A stretch of DNA of 64,000 nt from Caldilineae bacterium (GTDB taxonomy: Bacteria > Chloroflexota > Anaerolineae > Epilineales > Epilineaceae). The notes beneath the pieces were generated by a model. It worked only from the letters and a program-made list of their open reading frames with translations. It had not been told where the DNA came from and made no database searches. The stretch is from assembly GCA_020634625.1 (NCBI GenBank), contig JACKBJ010000003.1, forward strand, positions 62,001 to 126,000. Direction: 5' to 3'. The translations under genes and the position numbers were made by a program. Shown here one piece after another: positions 47,390-55,740 of this stretch; positions within the stretch are counted from its first letter, which is position 1, and each line of letters begins with the position of its first letter.

Positions 47390-49762
47390 CTAGCCGTCGC
47401 CCGGGCTGCCGTCCAGCACCAGCCGCGGCCGCTCGAAGGGCTCCGCGGCGGCGGCCTCCTCCTCGAGCCGGTAGCTCCGGTCCAGCGCGATCGGCGGGTA
47501 GTCCTGCCAGCCGCTGGCGCCCGGCCACCAGACGGCCAGGCCGGTGATGCGCTCGGCCTGGCCCAGGCCGATCTCCTGCTGCAGGCTGTTGGCGCCGAAG
47601 CTGCCGCCGCTGGAGACCAGGGCCTGGACCGAGCGCGGCGCACCGGCCTCGACCAGGTCGACCCGGATGCGGGCCATGATCGCCGGGCGGTTGACCCGTC
47701 GGCCGACCAGGCGCAGGGTCAGCCAGTGCCCGCCGGCGCCCGGGTTCTCGAAGAGCGCGTTGGGGCTGGCGTCGCCGGGCACGAAGCCGCCGGCCTGCAG
47801 GTAGAGGTCCTGGTCGCCGTCGTTGTCGATGTCGCCGAAGGCCACGCCATGGCCCTTGGGCAGGTGGCCCAGGCCGGATGCCGCGGTGGCGTCGGCGAAG
47901 CGCTCGCCGCCCTGGTTGTGGTACAGCACGTTGGGGAAGACGGCCGCCAGGTCGGGCTCGCCGGTGCCCAGGTAGATGTCGGGCCAGCCGTCGTTGTCGA
48001 CGTCGCCGAAGTTGGCGCCCATCGGCAGCCGCACCTGATGGAGGCCGGCCGCGAGCGTGACGTCCTCGAAGCCGCCCCGGCCGTCGTTGTGGTAGAGCTT
48101 GGGCCGCAGGCCCTCGTTGGGTCGGCCCAGGTAGTCGGCCACCACCTCGTCGACGCTGGCCTGGTAGCCGGCCACGTAGAGGTCGAGCCAGCCGTCGTTG
48201 TCGTAGTCCCAGAACCAGGTGGCGAAGCTGCGTCCGGGCTGCAGCAGGCCCAGCTCCGGCGCGCGGTCGACGAAGCTGCCGTCGCCCTGGTTCTGATAGA
48301 GCCGGTTGGGCCCGATGTTCGAGACGAAGAGGTCCGGATCGCCGTCGTTGTCGTAGTCGCCCCAGGTGACGCCCTTGGCCATCTGGTCGTTGCGCACGCC
48401 GGCCTCGGCCGCCACGTCGACGAAGCTGCCGTCGCCCTGGTTGCGGAAGAGCTGGCTCGGGAAGGTTCGCGTGCCGTCGCCCGCCTCGTTGCCGACGAAG
48501 AGGTCGAGGTCGCCGTCGCCGTCGTAATCGGCCCAGGCCGAAGCCTGGGTCGGGTAGGCCGGGCTGGCCAGGCCGGCGGCCTGCGTGACGTCGCGGAAGA
48601 AGCCCTCGCCCTCGTTGCGCAGCAGGCTGTTGCGCTGCTGGCCCAGGTTGTGCTGCCAGGCCCCGCGCGTGATGTAGAGGTCCAGGTCGCCATCGTTGTC
48701 GAAATCGGTCTGCTGGACGTTGAAGCCCCCGAGCTGGCCCTCGAGGCCGGCCGCCGTCGAGCGATCCTCGAAGCGGCCGTCGCCCAGGTTGCGGAAGAAG
48801 CGCGCCGGGCTGCAGGGCTCGTAGCTGGTGGTGAAGAGGTCGAGCAGGCCGTCGCCGTCGAGGTCGTCCATCACGGCGCCGCCCAGGAGCGTCGTCGGCG
48901 CGACGCCCAGCTGGCGACCGACGTCGACCATCCGCGGCACCGAGCTGTCCGTGCCGAAGGCCTCGGCCGGGATCAGCCAGCGCTCGGGCAGGCCCTCGGG
49001 GTAGAGGCCGAGGGTGATGTAGGCCAGGTTGAGCAGCCAGCGTGCGCCCAGGTGCTCCGGCCGCCGGTCGAGGTCGGCCTGCAGGAGCTCGATGGCCGCC
49101 AGCGACGGGGCCTGGTCGACGTAGACGCCGTCGGGGCCGCGGAAGAGCAGGCAGACCTGCGGGTTGTCGCCCGCGTTGCAGTTGGCCGTCTCGCCCGCCC
49201 GCAGCCAGGCGGCCGCCTCGCGGTAGTCCAGCTCGGCCAGCCCGCGGCGAACCGACTCCGGCGGCTGCGTCACCCGCGCCAGCAGCGCTCGGCCCTCGTC
49301 GAAGTGCGCGAAGGCGCCCGGCAGCTGGTCCTGCGAGACCATCTCCTCGGCCAGGGCCAGCGCCACCTGGCCCAGCTCGAGGTCGCGCGGGCCGCCCGCG
49401 TCGGCGGGCAGGGCCTGCAGCTCGGCGTAGCGCGCTTCGAGATCGCGCAGCGGCTGTCGCCCCAGCTCGGGGTGCCGACCCGCGCGCAGGTCCTGGCAGA
49501 GCGCCGCCAGGTCGCTGTCGCCGTTCCCGACGCCGGCCTCGGCCGGGGTCGGCGCGAGCGGTTCGGATGGCTGGCTCGGAATGCCGGCTCCTGGGCTCCT
49601 GCCGAGCAGCAGCCAGAGGCCGATCCCGAGCAGCGCGAGCAGCGCGATGCCACCGCCGGCGAAGGCTCGGGGGGGGATGGCGCCGCGCTTGCGGCCGTCG
49701 CGGGTTTCCCGCGCGGGCCGCGAGGCCCGGGCGCCGCGGGTGGGCTGCTTGCGCTGGGTCAT
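47390..49762 (-). CDS. Exported FG-GAP repeat protein with ASPIC/UnbV domain
   Basis: 790 residues. A basic n-region and a helix (GGGIALLALLGIGLWLLLG) anchor the protein. Residues about 75-260 are helical and TPR-like. Then come repeated FG-GAP/VCBS blades with Asp-rich calcium loops (MDDLDGDGLLDLF, TDFDNDGDLDLY, ADYDGDGDLDLF, GDYDNDGDPDLF, WDYDNDGWLDLY, GDVDNDGWPDIY, GDIDNDGDQDLY). The C-terminal part is an ASPIC/UnbV module (SSGGSFGANSLQQEIGLGQ, ITGLAVWWPGASG). These proteins are extracellular binding propellers. ATG 49762 has CAGGA about 8 nt upstream. Unlike the other propellers it has no YLP tail. Confidence 0.82.
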   Translation of the reverse strand: MTQRKQPTRGARASRPARETRDGRKRGAIPPRAFAGGGIALLALLGIGLWLLLGRSPGAGIPSQPSEPLAPTPAEAGVGNGDSDLAALCQDLRAGRHPELGRQPLRDLEARYAELQALPADAGGPRDLELGQVALALAEEMVSQDQLPGAFAHFDEGRALLARVTQPPESVRRGLAELDYREAAAWLRAGETANCNAGDNPQVCLLFRGPDGVYVDQAPSLAAIELLQADLDRRPEHLGARWLLNLAYITLGLYPEGLPERWLIPAEAFGTDSSVPRMVDVGRQLGVAPTTLLGGAVMDDLDGDGLLDLFTTSYEPCSPARFFRNLGDGRFEDRSTAAGLEGQLGGFNVQQTDFDNDGDLDLYITRGAWQHNLGQQRNSLLRNEGEGFFRDVTQAAGLASPAYPTQASAWADYDGDGDLDLFVGNEAGDGTRTFPSQLFRNQGDGSFVDVAAEAGVRNDQMAKGVTWGDYDNDGDPDLFVSNIGPNRLYQNQGDGSFVDRAPELGLLQPGRSFATWFWDYDNDGWLDLYVAGYQASVDEVVADYLGRPNEGLRPKLYHNDGRGGFEDVTLAAGLHQVRLPMGANFGDVDNDGWPDIYLGTGEPDLAAVFPNVLYHNQGGERFADATAASGLGHLPKGHGVAFGDIDNDGDQDLYLQAGGFVPGDASPNALFENPGAGGHWLTLRLVGRRVNRPAIMARIRVDLVEAGAPRSVQALVSSGGSFGANSLQQEIGLGQAERITGLAVWWPGASGWQDYPPIALDRSYRLEEEAAAAEPFERPRLVLDGSPGDG

Positions 49763-49859
49763 GGGGCGGGTCCTGGTCAGGGGGCGTCGATGCGCGCGGC
49801 AAGGTAGCCCAGCCTGCGACCGCTGGCAAGGGCCAGGCCTGCCGCGCGCCGGCGCGGCA

Positions 49860-50507
49860 TCAGCCGCTCGCCGGCGACAGATCCAGCCGGCCCTTGTGGC
49901 CCCCGCGGTGGGCCTCGAGGATCGCCTCGGCCACCTGATCGGGCGTCAGCGCCTCGGCCGGAAGGCGGAAGGGGACCTTGTCCCAGAAGGTGGTGGCGAC
50001 GGCGCCGGGTCGAACCAGGGTGACGCGGCGGCCGCGGACCTCCTTGGCCAGGGTCTCGGTCATGGCTTCCAGCCCGGCCTTGGCCGCCGCATAGGCCGTC
50101 AGGCCCGGCAGGCGCATGCGCTCGCTGACGGCGCCCAGGAAGACCAGGTGGGCATCGTCGGCCAGCTGCGGCAGGGCGTGGTGCGCGGCGAGCCATGCGC
50201 CCCCGAGGTTGGCGCCGAGGATGCGTTGGAAGTCGGCCGGCGGCATGTCGGCCGCCTTGGCCGAGCCGATGTCGCCGGCGGCGTAGACCCATAGGTCGAT
50301 GGCCTCGCAGATCTGGCTGGCTTCCAGCATCGCGCGACGGACCTGGAAGTCGTCGCTGGCGTCGGCGGCGATGGCATGCGGCGTCAGGTCGACCAGGGAC
50401 TCCGGGTGGCGGGACGCGGCGATCAGGGTCCAGCCCTCGGCTACCAGCCGGGCGCCGAGCGCGCGGCCGATGCCGCCGCTGGCGCCCCAGATCATCGCGG
50501 TCGACAT
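49860..50507 (-). CDS. Short-chain dehydrogenase/reductase
   Basis: 215 residues. Rossmann motif GASGGIG near the N-terminus (dinucleotide binding), an AAG in place of the family NNAG (VYAAGDIGSA), and catalytic Ser plus Tyr-x-x-x-Lys (GAVSERMRLPGLTAYAAAKAG). Substrate unknown. It follows phrB by 10 nt and is probably the third gene of mntR-phrB-SDR. Confidence 0.87.
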   Translation of the reverse strand: MSTAMIWGASGGIGRALGARLVAEGWTLIAASRHPESLVDLTPHAIAADASDDFQVRRAMLEASQICEAIDLWVYAAGDIGSAKAADMPPADFQRILGANLGGAWLAAHHALPQLADDAHLVFLGAVSERMRLPGLTAYAAAKAGLEAMTETLAKEVRGRRVTLVRPGAVATTFWDKVPFRLPAEALTPDQVAEAILEAHRGGHKGRLDLSPASG

Positions 50508-50517
50508 GTCTCGCTCC

Positions 50518-51981
50518 TCATGGCTTCGGGGTGGTGCGCTCGCGCGCGGCCTTGTAGGCTGCCAGGGTCCGCTCGCGGGCGGCCCGATGGTCGACGATCG
50601 GCGCCGGGTAGTCCTGCCCGAGCCTGAAGCCGGCCAGGCGTCGCTCGCGCTCCGGCATGGCCCAGGGCTGGTGGATCCAGCGCGTCGGCAGCGCCGCCAG
50701 CTCCGGCAGCCAGCGCCGGATGTAGTCGCCCGAAGGATCGTGGCGTTGACCCTGGTTGACCGGGTTGAAGATCCGGAAGTAGGGCGCCGCGTCGGTGCCG
50801 GTGCCGGCGGCCCACTGCCAGCCCCCGTTGTTGGACGCCACGTCGCCGTCCAGCAGATGGCGCATGAAATGGTGCTCGCCCCAGCGCCAGTCGATCAGCA
50901 GGTCCTTGACCAGGAAGGAGGCCGTGATCATGCGCGCCCGGTTGTGCATCCAGCCGCTGGCCGCCAGCTGGCGCATGCCGGCGTCGACCACCGGGTAGCC
51001 CGTGCGCCCGGCGGTCCAGGCCTCGAAGGCCTCGGTGTCGTCGGACCAGGCCACGCGATCGTAGTCGGCGCGGAAGCTGCGGTCGACGACATGCGGAAAG
51101 TGGAACAGCACGTCGGCATAGAAATCGCGCCAGATCAGCTCGCCCAACCAGGCCTCGGCCCCGGCGCGGGCCGCGGCTCCGGCTGCGGCGTGCCAGGCGT
51201 GCAGGGCGGTCACGGCCGCCTCGCGCGCCGAGAGCATGCCCCAACGCAGGTAGGGCGAGAGGCCCGAGCTGCCCGCCGAGTCCATCCGGTCGCGGCCCGC
51301 AGCGTAGCCGGCGATGGGCGGCGCGGGGTCGACCTCGGCGTCGAACGCGCCGGCGAAGGCGGCCAGGCGACGCCGGGCCTCGGCTTCGCCGGCCGGGAAG
51401 GACGGCGGATCGGGCAGACGCGGCGCCTCGGGGAGCGCCAGGCTCTCGAGCGCCTCGGGCGCCGGCGCCAGCCGCGCCGGCGCCGGGATCAGGTCGGCCG
51501 GGCCCGGCAAGGGCAGGGCCTTCCAGGCGCGGCCGTAGGGCGTGAACACGACGTAGGGCTGGCCGTCGGCCTTGCGCACCTGGCCCACCGGGCGGATGCT
51601 GGCCGAGCCCCAGAGCTCCAGGGGCAGGGCCTCGGCCACGCGCCGGTCGCGGGTCAGGGCGTAGGGGCTGGCGTCGGCTTCGGCGAAGACGGCCGTCGCC
51701 CCCGCTTCGTCGGCCAACCGCGCCAGCTCGGCTGCCGGCTCGCCCTGGCGCAGGATCAGGCGGCTGCCCCGGGCGCGCAGCTCGGCGTCCAGGGCGCGCA
51801 GGCCGGCCAGCATGAAGGCCACCCGACCGGGTCCGGCATTGGCCGAGCGCAGGATGGCCGGGTCGAGCACGAAGGTCGGCAGCACCCGCTCCGCGCGCGT
51901 CAGCGCCGCTTCGAGCGCGGCGTTGTCGGTCAGGCGCAGGTCGCGGCGGATCCACCAGATGGCGGTCCGATCGGCGCTCAC
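50518..51981 (-). CDS. phrB: Deoxyribodipyrimidine (CPD) photolyase
   Basis: 487 residues from a GTG at 51981. The N-terminal antenna domain begins TAIWWIRRDLRLTDNAAL. The C-terminal FAD domain has RWGMLSAREAAV, GELIWRDFYADVLFHFP, GYPVVDAGMRQLAASGWMHN, RMITASFLVKDLLIDWRWGE and NNGGWQWAAGTGTDAAPYFR, the full class I photolyase pattern. It repairs UV-induced pyrimidine dimers with light. The gene is 19 nt downstream of the DtxR-type regulator, so it is likely co-transcribed with it; that pairing is unusual. No Shine-Dalgarno is clear. Confidence 0.95.
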   Translation of the reverse strand: MSADRTAIWWIRRDLRLTDNAALEAALTRAERVLPTFVLDPAILRSANAGPGRVAFMLAGLRALDAELRARGSRLILRQGEPAAELARLADEAGATAVFAEADASPYALTRDRRVAEALPLELWGSASIRPVGQVRKADGQPYVVFTPYGRAWKALPLPGPADLIPAPARLAPAPEALESLALPEAPRLPDPPSFPAGEAEARRRLAAFAGAFDAEVDPAPPIAGYAAGRDRMDSAGSSGLSPYLRWGMLSAREAAVTALHAWHAAAGAAARAGAEAWLGELIWRDFYADVLFHFPHVVDRSFRADYDRVAWSDDTEAFEAWTAGRTGYPVVDAGMRQLAASGWMHNRARMITASFLVKDLLIDWRWGEHHFMRHLLDGDVASNNGGWQWAAGTGTDAAPYFRIFNPVNQGQRHDPSGDYIRRWLPELAALPTRWIHQPWAMPERERRLAGFRLGQDYPAPIVDHRAARERTLAAYKAARERTTPKP

Positions 51982-52000
51982 CGCCGGCGGCCGCCGCGGA

Positions 52001-52690
52001 TCACCCGCCCTCGCCGGAGGCGTCGCGGGTCACCCAGATCGCGGTCGCCAGCTCGTGGCCCAGCACCTCGTCGTGGCGGCCGTACTTGAGCCTCAAGGGC
52101 CCGTTGAAGGGCGCGCAGCTGCGCAGGTCGAAGGCGGTGCCGGGAACCAGGCCGATGCTGCGCAGGTAGCGCAGGCGCTCGGGATCGTGGGTGCGGACCC
52201 GGCTCACCACGCCGCGCTCGCCCGTGCGCAGGTTGACCAGGCTGGTATCGTCCAGGACCGGCATCCGGCCATCGCGGGTCGGGATCGGGTCGCCATGCGG
52301 GCAGCGGGTCGGGTGTCCGGTGAGCAGGTCGATGCGATCCTCGATCGAGGCGTCGATGCCCTGTTCGAAGACATCCGCCAGGTCGTGCGTCTCGCTCCAG
52401 TCGAAGCCCATGACGTTGACCAGGAAGACCTCCACCAGACGGTGGCGGCGGATGGCGGGCATGGCGGCGCGCTGGCCGGCTTCCGTCAGCCGCAGGCCGC
52501 GGTAGGGCTGGTGCTCGACCAGGCCGGCTTCCTTCATGCGCCGGGCCATGCGCGAGACGGCCTGGGCCGAGACCGCCGCATGCGCGGCCAGATCGGCCAG
52601 GCCGACCCAGGGCTGTCCGTCCTGAAGCCGGTAGATCTCGGCGGCGTAGCGCCGCATGGCCGGGCTGATCGCTGTCGTTGGCTCGCGCAT
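52001..52690 (-). CDS. mntR: DtxR/MntR-family metal-dependent repressor
   Basis: 229 residues. A winged helix at the N-terminus (YAAEIYRLQDGQPWVGLADLAAHAAVSAQAVSRMARRMK in two pieces around the recognition helix) is followed by EAGLVEHQPYRGLRLTEAG, the metal-binding/dimerisation domain (HRLVEVFLVNVMGFDW, HPTRCPHGDPIP) and a C-terminal FeoA/SH3-like domain (SIGLVPGTAFDLRS). Such proteins bind Mn2+ or Fe2+ and repress uptake genes. It is divergent from an Fe3+ ABC operon, which is the likely target. The promoter -10 ends 9 nt before the ATG, so the mRNA is probably leaderless. Metal preference cannot be read from the sequence. Confidence 0.9.
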   Translation of the reverse strand: MREPTTAISPAMRRYAAEIYRLQDGQPWVGLADLAAHAAVSAQAVSRMARRMKEAGLVEHQPYRGLRLTEAGQRAAMPAIRRHRLVEVFLVNVMGFDWSETHDLADVFEQGIDASIEDRIDLLTGHPTRCPHGDPIPTRDGRMPVLDDTSLVNLRTGERGVVSRVRTHDPERLRYLRSIGLVPGTAFDLRSCAPFNGPLRLKYGRHDEVLGHELATAIWVTRDASGEGG

Positions 52691-52699
52691 GGTGGGATA

Positions 52700-52728
52700 A
52701 TGATAAGCTGCATGAGAAAAAGGCTCAA
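52700..52728 (-). promoter_or_regulatory. mntR promoter, leaderless
   Basis: TTGAGC (52723-52728), 17 nt, TATCAT (52700-52705) on the minus strand; 9 nt separate the -10 from ATG 52690, leaving room for essentially no leader. Confidence 0.65.
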
Positions 52729-52742
52729 GCGAGGGGTCGCAA

Positions 52743-52833
52743 CCGGGTTGCAACCCGGATCGACACCCGGTCACACCCGGGTCAAACCCCGGGGCCTGGA
52801 CCTGTCGGCCGAGCCTGCCTAGGCTTGCCTGAG
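52743..52833. promoter_or_regulatory. Candidate operator cluster between mntR and the iron ABC operon
   Basis: A perfect 16-bp palindrome CCGGGTTGCAACCCGG (52743-52758) is followed by two ACACCCGG copies exactly 10 bp apart (52763, 52773). Further right, CTAGGCTTGCCTGAG (52819-52833) is an imperfect inverted repeat resembling the AGGC-GCCT core of DtxR-type boxes. The 255-bp gap is otherwise empty. Confidence 0.4.
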
Positions 52834-52945
52834 GCCCGGCGCGAGGCAGTTCGCCGGGCTCTGCCGTGCGCGCTGGCGGCGGCGGGCTTTCGAGGCGCTG
52901 GCGGATGCGGCGCCTCGCGACCGGATAACTCGAGGAGAGCGAACC

Positions 52946-54154
52946 ATGCGGGTTCTGCGCGTTGGAAGCCGTGCCGGGCTGCTGCTCGGCCTGATCCTGC
53001 TGACGAGCCTGACGGCTTGCGACGGGCCGGCGGACGACGCCGGCCAGACCGTCCGGGCGCCGGCCGAAGCGTCGGCCGAGGCGGCTGCGCCGGGTGACGC
53101 GGAGGCCGACGCGGAGCCCGACCCGGTGGCCGACCCGGAGGCGGCGACGAACCCGGAGGCCGAGCCCGATCCGGTGGCTGACCCGGAGGCGGCGTTCGGC
53201 GATCCGAACTTCCGAGCCGAGCCGGGCCACCTGGTGGTCTACTCCGGTCGGAGCCAGGACCTGGTCGGGCCGATCATCGAGCAGTTCGAGTCCGATACCG
53301 GCATCGAGGTCGACCTGCGTTGGGGCGACACCGCCGAGCTGGCGGCCACCCTGCTCGAGGAGGGCGATGCCTCGCCGGCGGATGTCTTCCTGGCCCAGGA
53401 CCCGGGTGGCCTGGGCGCGGTCGAGAGCCTGCTCGCGCCCCTGCCGAGCGCCTTGCTCGAACGGGTGGACGCGCGCTTCCGCGATGCCGACGGCCGTTGG
53501 ATCGGGCTTTCGGGCCGAGCGCGGGTGATCGTCTACAACACCGACCGGGTCCAGCCGGCGGACCTGCCGGCCCGGCTGGAGGGCTTCACCGAGCCGGAGT
53601 GGAAGGACCGGGTGGGCTGGGCGCCCGGCAACACCTCGTTCCAGACCATGGTCACCGCCATGCGGGTGATGCAGGGCGAGGCGGCTGCCCGGTCCTGGGT
53701 CGAGGGCATGGTGGCCAACGGTGCCCTGCCCTACGACAACAACACGGCCGTCGTGGCCGCCGTCGGCGCCGGCGAGGTCGATGCCGGTCTGGTCAACCAC
53801 TACTACCTCTACCGCTTCCTGGCCGAGCAGGGCGAGACCTTTCCGGCGCGCAACCACTTCATGCCGGGCGGCGGGCCAGGCTCGCTGGTGCTGGTGGCCG
53901 GCGCCGGCATCCTGAAGACGGCGGCGCGGCCGGAGACGGCCGAGCAGCTGTTGGCCTACCTCCTGTCCAGCCCGGCGCAGACCTACTTCGCCACCCAGAC
54001 CTACGAGTACCCGCTGGCCTCCGAGGCCGCCGCGGTCACGCCCGCTGGCCTGCCGCCGCTGGCCGAGCTGGAGGCTCCGGGGATGGCCCTCAGCGACCTG
54101 GCCGATCTGCCGGGCAGCGCCGCGCTGCTGCGCGAGGCCGGGGCCTTGCCGTGA
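52946..54154 (+). CDS. fbpA: Fe3+ ABC transporter substrate-binding lipoprotein
   Basis: 402 residues. The signal peptide ends LTSLTAC (lipobox). An acidic, repeated linker follows (DPVADPEAAT, PEAEPDPVADPEAA; about residues 50-88). The binding domain begins HLVVYSGRSQDLVGPIIEQF, typical of the FbpA/FutA class. The YDNNTAVVAAVGAGEVDAG segment and the Tyr pair in NHYYLYRF match the iron-coordinating region of the class. GAGGAG lies 9 nt before the ATG. It delivers Fe3+ to the permease encoded next, with which it overlaps by 4 nt. The gene is divergent from mntR. Confidence 0.9.
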   Translation: MRVLRVGSRAGLLLGLILLTSLTACDGPADDAGQTVRAPAEASAEAAAPGDAEADAEPDPVADPEAATNPEAEPDPVADPEAAFGDPNFRAEPGHLVVYSGRSQDLVGPIIEQFESDTGIEVDLRWGDTAELAATLLEEGDASPADVFLAQDPGGLGAVESLLAPLPSALLERVDARFRDADGRWIGLSGRARVIVYNTDRVQPADLPARLEGFTEPEWKDRVGWAPGNTSFQTMVTAMRVMQGEAAARSWVEGMVANGALPYDNNTAVVAAVGAGEVDAGLVNHYYLYRFLAEQGETFPARNHFMPGGGPGSLVLVAGAGILKTAARPETAEQLLAYLLSSPAQTYFATQTYEYPLASEAAAVTPAGLPPLAELEAPGMALSDLADLPGSAALLREAGALP

Positions 54155-55740
54155 GCTCGAGCCGGGTCGTCCGCTTGCCGCGATCGGGCGCGGCCCTGCT
54201 CTGGTTGCTGGCGGCCCTGGTGGCCGCCGGCAGCCTGCTGCCCCTGGTCTACCTGGGGGTCCGGGCGGCCGGCGCTCCGTCGGCCGCCTGGGACAGCTTG
54301 CTGAGCGCGCGCACCGGCATCACGCTGCTGCGCACCCTGGGGCTGGCCGCGGCCGTCACCCTGGCCTCGCTGGCGCTCGCCTTGCCGCTGGCCTGGCTGA
54401 CGGTCGCCACCGACCTGCCCTTGCGCCGTTTCTGGGCGGTGACGACCAGCCTACCGCTGGTGATTCCGAGCTACATCGGCGCCTACCTGTTCGTGGCCGC
54501 GCTGGGCCCGCGCGGCCTGCTGCAGCAGGCGCTCGAGCCCCGCTTCGGGATCACCCGCCTGCCCTCGATCTACGGCTTTCCGGGCGCCCTGGTGGTGCTG
54601 ACCCTCTTCACCTACCCCTACCTGCTCCTGTTGCTGCGCGCGGCGCTGCAGCAGCGCGACCCCGCTCTCGAGGCGGCCGCGCGCAGCTTGGGCTTGGAGC
54701 CTTGGGCGGTCTTTCGGCGCGTGACCCTGCCCCAGCTGCGCCCGGCCCTGGTCGCGGGCAGCCTGCTGGTCGCGCTCTACGTCCTGCGTGACTTCGGGGC
54801 CGTCTCGCTGCTGCGCTACGACACCCTGACCCGGGTGATCTACGTGCAGTATCGCAGCGCCTTCGACCGCAACTCGGCCGCCCTGCTGGCCCTGCTCCTG
54901 GCCCTGGTGGCCGGGCTGGTGCTGGGCCTGGAGCGCGGGGCCGAGCGGCGGCGCTACCACCGCTCCGGCGGACAGAACAGCCGCTGGGCCACCCGCGTCC
55001 GGCTGGGTCGCTGGCGCTGGCCGGCGCTGGCCTTCTGCGCCGCGGTGACCCTGGCCGGGCTGGTCATGCCGGCTGCCATCCTGGCCGGCTGGCTGCTGCG
55101 CGGCCTGGCGGCCGGTGAGCGCCTGCCCGAGGCCGGCGCGGCCCTGGCCGGCTCCTTCGCCGGCGCCGGCCTGGCGGCGCTGGCCACCCTGCTGGCGGCC
55201 CTGCCGCTGGCCCTGATCGGCGCGCGACGCGAGGGCCCGGCCGCCCGCTGGCTGCTGCGACTGGCCTGGACCGGCCACGCCCTGCCGGGCATCGTGGTGG
55301 CCCTGGGCCTGGTCTTCTTCGGCCTGCGCTACGTCCGGCCGCTCTACCAGAGCCTGCCGATGCTGGTGGCGGCCTACGTCATCCTCTTCCTGCCGCTGGC
55401 CGTCGGCGCCCTGCGCGCTGCGCTCCAGCGTGTCCCGCCCAACCTGGAGGAAGCCGCGCGGCTGCTGGGCCGGCGCCCGGCCGGCGCCTTCGGGGCGGTC
55501 ACCCTGCCCCTGATCCGGCCCGGGCTGGCGGCCGGCCTGGCGCTGGTCTTCCTGACGGCCATGAAGGAGCTGCCGGCCACCCTGATCTTGAGCCCGATCG
55601 GCTTCGAGACGCTGTCGATGCGGGTCTGGTCGGCCGTCTCCGAGGCCTTCTTCGCCCGCGCGGCGCTGCCGGCCCTGCTCTTGATCCTGCTGTCCTCGGT
55701 CCCGATGGCCCTGCTCGGCCTGCGCGAGGAGGCGGCGTGA
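54151..55740 (+). CDS. fbpB: Fe3+ ABC transporter permease (duplicated domain)
   Basis: 529 residues from a GTG that overlaps the fbpA stop (GTGA). About 12 helices in two homologous permease halves, each with an EAA loop that contacts the ATPase (EAAARSLGLEPWAVFRRVTL and EEAARLLGRRPAGAFGAVTL), the usual FbpB/CysT-type arrangement. It moves Fe3+ across the inner membrane. It overlaps fbpC by 4 nt. Confidence 0.93.
   Translation: MSSSRVVRLPRSGAALLWLLAALVAAGSLLPLVYLGVRAAGAPSAAWDSLLSARTGITLLRTLGLAAAVTLASLALALPLAWLTVATDLPLRRFWAVTTSLPLVIPSYIGAYLFVAALGPRGLLQQALEPRFGITRLPSIYGFPGALVVLTLFTYPYLLLLLRAALQQRDPALEAAARSLGLEPWAVFRRVTLPQLRPALVAGSLLVALYVLRDFGAVSLLRYDTLTRVIYVQYRSAFDRNSAALLALLLALVAGLVLGLERGAERRRYHRSGGQNSRWATRVRLGRWRWPALAFCAAVTLAGLVMPAAILAGWLLRGLAAGERLPEAGAALAGSFAGAGLAALATLLAALPLALIGARREGPAARWLLRLAWTGHALPGIVVALGLVFFGLRYVRPLYQSLPMLVAAYVILFLPLAVGALRAALQRVPPNLEEAARLLGRRPAGAFGAVTLPLIRPGLAAGLALVFLTAMKELPATLILSPIGFETLSMRVWSAVSEAFFARAALPALLLILLSSVPMALLGLREEAA

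Noticed and set aside
52678..53097. 139-residue plus-strand ORF before fbpA
   Set aside because: It crosses the mntR promoter and the fbpA start in another frame and has no recognisable domain.
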